Source: Neoceratodus forsteri (taxonomy: Eukaryota > Chordata > Ceratodontiformes > Ceratodontidae). From it: a stretch of 64,000 nt of DNA. Within the stretch, counting starts at the first letter, position 1, and each line of letters starts with the position of its first letter. The position numbers and the translations under genes are program-made. Positions 55,546 through 64,000 of this stretch are shown piece by piece. Where the stretch lies: the NCBI GenBank assembly GCA_016271365.2, contig CM057458.1, forward strand, positions 204,898,501-204,962,500, given 5' to 3'. Under the pieces are notes generated by a model, which did not search any database, was not told the origin of the DNA, and saw only the letters and a program-made list of their open reading frames with translations.

Positions 55546-56432
55546 AAACTTTGATGCTTATCTCGCCCATTTTTGGGAATGTTTTCACCAAATTTTCAAC
55601 ACGGGGTTCTTGGGACCCCACCTCATGAACTCAGTCACTGTCATTTTGTTATTCGGTGCCGAAAGGTGATTTCGTGGTCACTGTGCAAAATCACCTTTTG
55701 GGACCAATTAAAGAAATGACAGTGCTACAGTTCATGAGGTTGGCCCCCAAAAACCCTATGTTGAAAATTTGATGGAAAAATTCCCAAAAATTACTGTTTT
55801 ATGAGTGTGTGTTGCGCAGTTTCTACGCACACTCGTAAGTTCAAGCATTTATAATATTTTCACTCCAGATTTTCAACATTGCCATTTTACCACATCTTCT
55901 TATGAACAGTACAGCTGTCATTTTTTACATCTCACCTGAAATGTGTTTTCGCACATGTAGCGCACAATGGCACAGTTGATGTGTGAAATCAATGTTCAGG
56001 ACAGATTAAGAATATCACAGTGACACTGTAATGAGGTTGGCCCCCAAAAACCCTATGTTGAAAATTTGGTGAAAAAATTCCCCAAAATGACTGTTTAAGA
56101 GTGTGTGTTGCGCAGTTTCTATGCACACTCGTAACTTTGAGCATTTTTAATATTTTCACTCCAGATTTTCAGCATTGCCATTTTACCACACCTCTTTATG
56201 AACAATACAACTGTCATTTTTCACATATCACCCAAAATGTGTTTTCGGACATGTAACACACAGTGGCATGGTCGGTGTGCGAAATCAATGTTTGGGACAG
56301 ATTGAGAAAATCACAGTGACACTGTTCATGAGCAGAGGTCTTAAACTGGCTATGTTGAAAATTTGGTGACAAACGTCCATAAAATGACTGTGTTATGAGC
56401 GTGTATTGTGCAATTTCCATGCACTGCTAAAA
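55546..56432. repeat. Tandem repeat, about 300-bp unit, 3 copies
   Basis: GAGGTTGGCCCCCAAAAACC occurs at about 55736 and 56033, and its decayed form near 56335: periods 297 and 302. Units contain GTTGAAAATTTGRTGRAAAA, GTGTGTGTTGCGCAGTTTCT, TTTCACTCCAGATTTTCARC and ATGTGTTTTCGSACATGTA. The first unit is incomplete. Confidence 0.9.
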
Positions 56433-57254
56433 CCCGGAAGAGCAAAGATAGCTAAAGTTCCTGACAGGCCGATCGCATTTAGCAAAATCTTCGGTCTTCT
56501 ACAGGTTAAGCCTGGTCCCATTTCAGTAGCTTGCTTCACAGCACACAGATCGGATTCAGTCCGAACCAATTCTCACTCTAGGCAGGAAACGGCAAGCAGG
56601 CCGCAGTTCAGGCCTTCCATGGTTCTCCCACGCAAACTACTGCATAACACGGCTGCTCAAACTATACAAGCTCCTTCTCTCTCTGCTTCCAACTCAAATC
56701 TGGCTTGCCAGCAGACAGCTCATGGTATTTCCCCTTGGTCCAAAAGGTTTGACTGGTTGGTCTAGCTGTCAATCACAGTAAGAGCTCCCCTTTTGGTGCA
56801 AAAGGCACCAACAGTCCAAAACTACAAGTTCCAACAGGTAATCCATACAGTCCCACTTTAGCAGGCTCCATTTTAGAGTCCTCGTGTACTGATTGGTCCA
56901 CTTCAGCAGTTCGAGACCAAAATGGCAGAGCTAAGCTGAACAGTCCTTGCTGCAAATAAGGCAGGTTAGCACAAACCACATTATTGTTATTACCCTAAAT
57001 GGTCACCAACCATTAGTTACATCTTTTAGCAGGGCTCCCTCTGCACAAGTAGAGATGGCAGAAACGGAGCAAGTATTCAGCAGCCTGGGCAGGACTCGGG
57101 CAGGGAAACACACAATCCCCACTTTCAATTTCTTATGACTGCAAACAGGCAGCCCTTAAAGAGATGGTATACGGAGGCCACACGGGTACTAGCAGGCAGT
57201 ACTTTTAGGTGCTAACCACAGGAGAACCAGCCTGGCAACGAGCATTGGGGCAAG
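56433..57254. other. Anonymous insert, possible LTR-like or captured sequence
   Basis: Base composition changes to mixed with many CAG/GCA words. No coding domain is recognised; 56406-56765 (119 codons) has no motif. Ends near the CR1 tail at 57255. Confidence 0.35.
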
Positions 57255-57395
57255 CTCATGGAAGACTTTTGGGTGCCCCCATTTGTAGGGGGGGTTACAT
57301 ACAGGCAGGAGTTGCAAGTAGATAGAGAACACTTGGGCAGACTGGATGGGCAGAGCGGTCCTTTTCTGCTGACAAATTCCGTGTTTCTATTGCAT
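57255..57395 (+). mobile_element. CR1-type LINE 3' tail
   Basis: Reads ACACTTGGGCAGACTGGATG, GGCAGAGCGGTCCTTTTCTG, then CCGTGTTTCTATTG. This is the plus-strand form of the tail seen complementary at 47080 and 51085. Confidence 0.8.
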
Positions 57396-58125
57396 CATGT
57401 GTTCATTCAGGTGCAGTGTTTATTTAAAGTGGGGCCTACCATACATCCAGATGTAAGGTACAGTAAATTACTGAATTAGATGCAGCCCACCTACAGTACA
57501 ATAAACAGAACCCCAGTGCTTCAAGAAGCCTTTACTCTTCATAAGGCTGCTTAAAGAGCTGGGGTTCTACTAGCAGTGTCCACACCAGTATGCTGATCTT
57601 AAAATCGATGCCACATCTGAATGAGTACTTGATTCTTGCTCACTCCATTTCTTCCCCACTTTGAAAGCTGCTTGTCCTGAGTTAGTTTTAGTCTGACAGC
57701 ACCTCGCCTGTGTTGGAAGATGACCAATAAGCGGCACTGAAAGATGTCAGACTTCACAGATTGCGAAGGCAGCTGCTCACTCATCATCTTGGCAAGAAGA
57801 AGGCTGCAGCTGTGGCCACTGATGACTGTTCGGGTGTGGGGATGGGGGGGACCAAAGGGGACAGACATATGGAGATAAAATCACAGTAAAAATTGTGAGT
57901 CCTTCACCAGATTTCCAAAATGCTTACCAGTAAATGAACACTCTATGAACTTTTTCAAATGGCAACACAATTTGGTAAGCCCTCTGTCTGCCGTCTGACA
58001 CCAGGCATCAACCACCATAAAATTGCCTAAAGAAGGCAGTGTGGTTATGTGGTCACTGAAATACTGGAGATTACAGATTTATAAGAACAAAAGAATATCA
58101 CACAGAAGCTGGCATGTGTCTATAG
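57396..58125. other. Anonymous hAT interior
   Basis: No motif. The minus-strand frame 57599-57868 is not recognisable. Confidence 0.4.
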
Positions 58126-58129
58126 CAGC

Positions 58130-59540
58130 TGTCTCCTGCTTCTCAGTAGTTATACTTATACTCTTGAGGTACTTGAATGTTTTTATCATATCCCCTCTTT
58201 CCCTCCGCTCTTCCAGTGAGTACATATTGAGGTCCCTTAATTTCTCCTCATTATTCTTGTGTTGCAAGCTCTGTACCATCTCATTCACCCTTCTTTTGAC
58301 CATCTCCAACTTGTTAATGTCCTTTCAAAGGTGTGACCTCCAGAACTGCACACACTACTCCATGTGAGGCCTGACCATGGTTTTATTTAATGGCATCACT
58401 ACCACCCTCCTTATGCTGGTGATACCCTTGCCTATGCACCCCAGCATGTCACTGGCCCTTCCAGCTACCTTACCACTTTGACATTTTCAGGTCACCTGAA
58501 ATAAGAACCCCCAGGTCCCTTTCCTTCTTTGTGACTGTCAGCAACTCTCTTCCCCCCACCCCATCCTGTAGCTTTCCCCAGGGTTTCTATGTCCGAGTTG
58601 CATAATTTTGCACTTTTTTTGAATTAAACTTCAGTTGCCAGTCCTCAGACTATTATTCAAGCTTCCCCAGGTCCCTCCTCATTTTCTCCACCCCCTCTGG
58701 GGTATCCACTGTCTTACAGATCTTGGTGTCATCTGCAGACAGGCAGACCTTTCTCTTCAGCCCTTCAGCAATGTCACTAATGAAGACATTGAACAGGACT
58801 GGCCCATTGACCAATTCCTGTGGCACCCCACTGGTCACCCTCTATCCCCAGACTGCACCCCCATTTACCACCACTCTGCCTCCTGTCTGTTAGCCAGTCT
58901 CTAACCCAGTTTACCACCCTTTCCCCCATGCCCAGCCTACTCAGTTACTTTATCAGCCTGCTATGTGGGACAGTGTCAAAGGCTTTGCTTAAATCAAGGT
59001 AAGCGTTGTCCACTGCCCCACCCTGATTTACTTTCTTTGTCACCCAGTCAAAGAGATAAACCAGATTTGCCTGACATGACCATCCCACTATGAATCCATG
59101 TTGCCTGTGGTCCTGGGCTCCGATGGCTTCTAGTTGCCCCACTATTCTTTCTTTAAGCAATGTCTCTGTGATCTTCCCTACTACTGAGGTGACTGGCCTA
59201 TAGTTCCCCACCTCCTCCCTACTGCTGGATTTCTATAGAGGGACCACATGTGCCCATCTCCAATTCTGTGGTACCACCCCTGTGTTGAATGACTCAGTGA
59301 ACATGGCTGCCAGAGGTACTGTTATCTCCCTTCACAGTTCTCCTACTATCTTTGGGTGTATGCCATCTGGTCCCATCGCTTTGTCCACCTTCAATTTAGT
59401 CACTCCCTGCAGGATTCTTCTGCCTGTGAATGGACTATTGTCCACCTGTTCAGGCCTTCCTAACTGCTGTACTGCTGTGGCCCTTGCCCCTCCCCCTCTT
59501 CTGTGAATACTAAACAGAAAGACACAGTGGATGTCTTGGG
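58130..59540 (-). mobile_element. CR1-type LINE fragment (reverse transcriptase and C-terminus)
   Basis: On the minus strand: KAMGPDGIHPKIVGEL (about 59340), then GNYRPV-TSVVGKITETLLKE and LDLSKAFDTVPH (58945-59211), TSGVPQELVNGPVLFNVFIS and CLSADDTKICKTVDTPEG (58653-58838). The last is the catalytic site with Ser for Phe; both Asp are kept. LRDLNMYSLEERRERGDMIK and TFKYLKSISI follow (58079-58309). It lies wholly inside the hAT at 54184-62567, so it inserted after that hAT, or was carried by it. Confidence 0.88.
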
Positions 59541-59629
59541 GGGGCACATGACAGTTCTTAGGAATGGTACTATCACTTCCAAATACCAAAACAGCACATA
59601 TAAGCAAGCAACATTCGGCATTGACAAAT

Positions 59630-60470
59630 GCTTGTTTTTTGCTGAAACTTTAGTTCATCGATTGTAGGAAACACTCTTGTGCTCATATCATTCAGCATCT
59701 ATTGTTTGTGTATGGATTTTGAATGTTAATGTATAACATGCAGTCTGTGTACTGACAGACAGTGGAAGTGTGCTTTGGGGAAGGGGCGTATCTGTGGTGT
59801 AGGTAGATTAACTTGGAGAAAAAGACAGTTCTTTCTGTTTTAGTGATATTTTTCTTGTATAACTGTGTTAATGTACACACAGTAATATTTTCAATAATTC
59901 TTGACATTTTTTTGCAGATTGTTGTGGTGCAGCAGTGCATAATTTTAGTTTGTTTAAAATACGTGGTTATATTACTGACACTCTCAGTTTGCTACGCATT
60001 ACTTAGTGTGTGTGAGAGTATGTGTGTGATACGTGTCATCAAATCAGACACCTTATATTGTGCCACATAGTGATTTCAGCAATGTGAACCTGCTATCCAC
60101 TGCAGCTGCGTGATTTTTGTGCTTCTTTGTGGTATCTTTCCTGGTACTAGTACTAGTGACTGCTACTGCAGAACACTGCACCCCGCCCGCCTAACCTGCA
60201 AAGGTATTCTTTTCCAGATTTGAATTTCTGATGTTGAGCACTGGTTCGGTGTTGTACCTTTGCATCTGCATCTCTTCAGTGTGCAGCACAATCTTAATCT
60301 GTCTGTGCATTTGCATCTCTTTAGGGCCCAATCTCAATCTGTAACTTAAGTCACAGTTGTTTCTTTGGCTTCCCTTCAGAGTACTGGACTGGTGTGGTGC
60401 ATATCTCTGCATGAACATTGTACTCAATAATATGCATTTTTAAGTCAGGGCCATCATGATGAGTCACTCG
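59630..60470. repeat. hAT internal repeat, copy A (matches 61460-62010)
   Basis: CATCGATTGTAGGAAAC, GTGGATTTTGAATGTTAAT-like text, GTGTACTG, TTTTTCTTGTATAACTGTGT, TAATGTACACACAGTAATAT and TTGTTGTGGTGCAGCAGTG recur in the same order at 61460-62010, and partly at 1575-1660 with 3831-4030. This gives an internal duplication with an offset of about 1.82 kb. Confidence 0.8.
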
Positions 60471-60474
60471 TGAT

Positions 60475-60990
60475 ACAAATCACGTTCTTCATCATCATAG
60501 TCACAAATGCAGTCACGATTCATGATCACGTCACGAATCACAAAATTAATTTTTTTACTAGTTAGTTGCTTGGATGTATTGTAATCCTGTTTTGTAGCAT
60601 CTCCCCATGCTTCACGACCCCACCACTGTACTCATTAATAAGAGGTTTTAAATTGGGGAGTTTTGTGCTACAGGTCATCGGAGAAGTACAGCCATAGGCA
60701 TTCGCGTTCCCATATAGTTTCATATTGGTTATCTCATACCGAATCACATTCTTCATCATCACTGTCACAAATACAGTCACAAATTATGATTCCTGAATCA
60801 CGATCATGTCATGAATCACAAAATTAATATTTTTACTAGTTACTTGCATGTATTGTAAGTCTGGTTTGTAGCATCTCTCCAGGCTTCACCCAATCACCAC
60901 TGTACTCATTAATAAGAGTTTTTAAATTGGGGAGTTTTATGATACAGGCTCAGCTCATCGGGGTAGTACAGCCATAGGCATTCACATTCC
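60475..60990. repeat. Tandem duplication, about 255-bp unit
   Basis: AATCACRTTCTTCATCATCA, ACGAATCACAAAATTAAT-like text, TTTTTACTAGTTA, ACTCATTAATAAGAG and AGTACAGCCATAGGCATTC occur once in 60475-60720 and again in 60735-60990. Confidence 0.8.
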
Positions 60991-61027
60991 TTCCTGTACA
61001 GCATGTAAGTTATTACAGTACTGTAAG

Positions 61028-62567
61028 TAGTGGTGGGCGAAGTGGCCCCAATTCACTCCGTGAAGTGATTCCCGAAGTAATGCGGAATCCGCGAAGTACT
61101 CTGCAAACAGCAACGTGAAGCGGAATACTTAGCTTCATAATGAAGACCGCAAAGTCCATTGAAACCAATGACTTTGCATTACTCTGCCTTCCCCAACCCC
61201 TTCTCCACCAATTCTAAGGCGAAGTACATTGAAATAAATGTAATTCACCTCACTTTGCCTTGTAATTGAGCTCCAAATGAAATTCTGCAGTGATTCATGG
61301 GATTTCAGGTCACGTGGACCCTAGATTGTTCTGCATAGCCTCAGTTCTGGCCTGGATAGTGTGTGTGTAGTGGTAGCTGGAGACAGTTTGCTCTCAGAGC
61401 TCTGCGATTCAAAACCTCTAAAAGCTGTTTAAAATGCCTTTTTTGAGTCTTTTTTTTTGCTCAAAATTTAGTACATCGATTGTAGGAAACCCTTCTGTGC
61501 TCATATCATTGAGTGTTTATTGTTGTGTGTGGATTTTGAATGTTAATTTAGAACAGTCAGTCTGTGTACTGTGAAGTGTGCTTTAGGGGAGGGGCATATT
61601 TGTGGTGTAGGTACAGTAACTGAGAGAAAAAGGCAGTCTTTCTGTTTTGGTTATATTTTTCTTGTATAACTGTGTTAATGTACACACAGTAATATTTTCA
61701 GTAATTCTTAAAATTTTTTTGCTGATTGTTGTGGTGCAGCAGTGTAAAATTTGTCTGTTTAAAACATTTGGTTATATTACTAAAGGTTTTCAATTTGCTA
61801 TGCATTACTTGTGCGATGCATGCAATTAAATCAGACACCTTTTATTTTGTCACAGAGTAATTGCAGCAGTGTGAACCTGCTATCTACTGCACCTGCATGA
61901 ATTTTTTTTGTACTGCTTTGTGGTATCTTTACTGGTAGTGGATTGTTACTGCAGTGCACTATTCCCCCAACTAGCAAAAGGTATTTCTTTCCAGATTTGG
62001 ATTTGTGACTTGTGGGCACTGGTTAGGTGTTGTTGTGCCTTTTTGTATGCCTCTCTTGAGTGCGCGGCGCAATCTTAATCTGTCTGTGCATTTGCAGTGC
62101 ACCATTAATTCTGGGAGATTGCATTTCTTGTTGCGCTCTCATTTCACTTCGTCATCACTGGGGAATTTTCTGGACACAAGACAGTAGCATTTTGGGGATA
62201 CACATTAACTCTGGTGACTCTGTGTGTGACCACTGGGCACATGACTGAGTGCGCCATTAATTCTGGTAGACTGCATTTCTTGTTTCTCTCTCATTTCACT
62301 TCATCAGCACTGGGGAGTTTTCTGGATACAAGACAGTAGCACTTTGGAGATGCACATTAATTCTGGTGACTGTGTGTGTGTGTGGGGTGCTGCTAATATT
62401 GTTGTCACTCTGCCTTACTTTGCGTTAAGGTGTAATGACAACATGAAATAATAATCACAAGGTGAAGCCAGCCTTTCCTATGGGGCACTCCATGTAGCGA
62501 AGTGCCAATGCAAAGTGCCCACTTTGGGGGCACTTTGCTGGCGGAATTTAAATGTGCTGCATCTCTA
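61028..62567. repeat. Internal second hAT copy (left end to shared right end)
   Basis: TAGTGGTGGGCGAAGTGGCC at 61028 repeats the left end of 54184. The text 61260-61460 follows 54410-54600 closely (GATTCATGGGATTTCAGGTC; CAGCCTCAGTTCTGG). The right end at 62567 is the only one seen. The 8 bp before 61028 (ACTGTAAG) do not match GACAAGAC, so the outer pair 54184/62567 is the bounded element and this copy is nested or duplicated. Local near-repeats of GCACCATTAATTCTGG occur at about 62098 and 62250. Confidence 0.7.
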
Positions 62568-63055
62568 GACAAGACTTACGAGGAGAGATTGAGAGAGATC
62601 AACGTGTAGAGCCTAGAAGATAGAAGGGACAGAGGGGAAACAATTGAGACAGTCAAGTACCTGAAGGACATAAACACAGTTAACTGAGATGGCTTGTTTA
62701 AGTTAAAAGAGGGGAGGGACACCAGGAGACACAGCCTGAAATTGGATGGAGGAAGTTTCAAGAGAGAGAAGAGGTGGCACTATTTCACAGAGAGGGTGGT
62801 GGCTGGTTGGAATGGACTGCCAGAAGAAGTAGTGGCACTGCAGATGGTGGGCAGCTTTAAGAGAGGGTAGGATAGGGCCAAAGGGAGGGTCAAAACCATT
62901 GGAGAGGGTCAGGGAGAGAGATCAGAAGTGGGGGCACAAAGTTAGAAGGGGGAGCAAGAGGAGATGATCAGCTACAGTTTAACAAGACAGCATGCTGCAC
63001 ACTAGAGTAGACTAGATTGACCAAATGGCCTGTATCTGCTGGCAATTTCGTATGT
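62568..63055 (+). mobile_element. CR1-type LINE, second part (after the hAT)
   Basis: Continues the CR1 of 53525-54183: TYEERLREI, SLEDRRDRGETIETVKYLKD, SLKLDGGSFKREKRWHYFTE, RVVAGWNGLPEEVVALQMVG, GSFKRG, then the 3' tail GACTAGATTGACCAAATGGC and CTGTATCTGCTGGCAATTTC. Satellite text follows at once. Confidence 0.9.
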
Positions 63056-63430
63056 AGCAGTACCATGCCTGACAGGTCTTCTGCTTCATGTAGGATCAAT
63101 AGGGCCCTCTCCAAAAAGGAAATAAATTGCAAACAAAACAATGTTACGGTACAGTATCTGTTAGAGTTATCATACACAATCTAGGAAACACAAAAGTTAG
63201 TGGAAAATGTCTCTGAAGTTTTGTAGAATCTGTGGTGTGCAGTTCCTTGTATTTGAACAATCACATGATATGGCACTGATCTTATAAGTTGCTTTGCACA
63301 GGGCCCTAAGCCTTGTGCAAAGAAAGAGGTGAGTCCTATCTTGCTCTGTGCAGGGTCCTATAGGATCTGTGCATGAGTCTTAGCATTCTTTGAGCAGGGC
63401 CCTGTGTTCCCTGCATAAAGCAAGAGATGG
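63055..63430. repeat. Short satellite, pieces 3 and 4
   Basis: GACAGGTCTTCTGCTTCATG...AGGGCCCTCTCC at 63070-63115 and GCACAGGGCCCTAAGCC, GTGCAGGGTCCTATAGG and GAGCAGGGCCCTGTG at about 63297, 63350 and 63393 match the units at 50880 and 53327. About 150 bp of other text (63135-63285) separates them. Confidence 0.6.
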
Positions 63431-64000
63431 AACATAACTTTCTATTTCAGTTTGTGCATGATTTTAATTGAGGCATAACATGCATACAATGGTATTGTCC
63501 TGGTTGTGTTTTTGACTGTTTTTCATGTTTCACAGTTTTGAATATTTTGTTTATGTTAGACATAGAGCATTTTTATGACAATGTTTACAATTCCCCAAGT
63601 AATTCATGAACCAAAGAAAAATAATTGTTTTTCTATTTTTTTTTGTTGTGACTGTGATTATTTTGATCTTGTGAGGGTTTTTTGGCATATCTTATTAAAC
63701 ACACATTCTATCTTTTATGCATGCACTGAGTTCATCAAGTCTCTCTCAATAATATTTTGATGCAATCACAAACATTTTTGTTTCTATTTAAAACAGTAAC
63801 TATAATTAAAGAGCTACTAGCCTCAAAATAGAGCAGGAAGAAAATTATAATTTTTAAAAGTAGTCCCTCATTACTTTTTTAATTTTTGAAGTATTTTTCT
63901 TTTTCCATTTGCTCATTGGAAGGTTTTCTGCCTAACAGTATTGGATGTGATAAGCTGTTCTTTACCAGGAAGCAGAAATATCTTGTTCTGTTTCTCCCAC
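63431..64000. other. AT-rich anonymous flank
   Basis: No gene or repeat structure recognised. Confidence 0.5.

Larger units (their letters stand above)
54184..62567. mobile_element. hAT-like DNA transposon, 8.4 kb, inserted in a CR1, 8-bp duplication
   Basis: Left end TAGAGATGGGCGAAGTGG at 54184; right end GCATCTCTA at 62567. GACAAGAC flanks both sides (54176-54183, 62568-62575). CR1 protein text runs across the two flanks: GDKT on the left and YEERLREI on the right, once a single duplication is counted. The left terminal 450 bp and the interior 59640-60400 match the element at 1217-9952. No transposase is recognised. It holds a GC-rich segment (54900-55480), a 300-bp tandem array, two CR1 pieces and a second, internal left end at 61028. 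Confidence 0.9.

Noticed and set aside
61028..62567. 61028-62567 as an independent hAT copy with its own duplication
   Set aside because: ACTGTAAG before 61028 does not match GACAAGAC after 62567; the duplication fits 54184 instead.

Overview
The window looks like non-coding, repeat-dense nuclear DNA from a large-genome vertebrate. I found no convincing host gene, no ribosomal or transfer RNA gene, no operon-like layout and no CRISPR array. The longest recognisable proteins are decayed transposon proteins: CR1-type LINE reverse transcriptase and endonuclease (about a dozen copies or pieces), an old L1 LINE, hAT transposase and a BED zinc finger, and a Mutator-like (MULE) transposase with a FLYWCH zinc finger. 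SINEs, several fold-back/MITE-like palindromes and many short tandem arrays fill the rest. CR1 abundance together with L1, a MIR/CORE-like SINE, hAT and MULE fits a tetrapod or lobe-finned fish. An amphibian (possibly caecilian) or reptile is my guess, made from repeat style only and not secure.

Layout. 153-776 is a retroposed cDNA with poly(A) signal and target duplication. 1217-9952 is a large hAT element bounded by a perfect 8-bp duplication; it contains a 2.2-kb inverted-repeat element (1662-3830), tandem duplications, two small palindromes and a BED-finger ORF read from the minus strand. 9961-12130 is mostly anonymous. About 12130-17330 is an L1 on the minus strand whose reverse-transcriptase core is missing, with a 1-kb element carrying a minisatellite in its place. 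18842 and 50769 are matching hAT ends with identical 8-bp flanks 32 kb apart. Between them lie a hAT transposase relic (20.5-22.3 kb), CR1 copies of different ages (22.3-25.0, 27.1-32.1, 35.1, 42.5, 45.6 and 47.1-50.0 kb), a fold-back element (34.3-35.0), SINEs (36.5 and 46.4), C-rich minisatellites, a MULE (about 39.7-42.3) and several tandem arrays.

50.9-63.4 kb is a clear nest. A short satellite was split by CR1 insertions. One of these CR1s (53525-54183 joined to 62568-63055) was split again by a hAT element (54184-62567), with an 8-bp duplication and a coding frame that resumes on the far side. That hAT holds further CR1 pieces and 300-bp tandem repeats.

The proteins do not form a working system. 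What can be read is the order of insertion: satellite and L1 first, then CR1 waves, then hAT copies with later CR1s and MITEs inside them. Boundaries of decayed elements are approximate unless a duplication is quoted.
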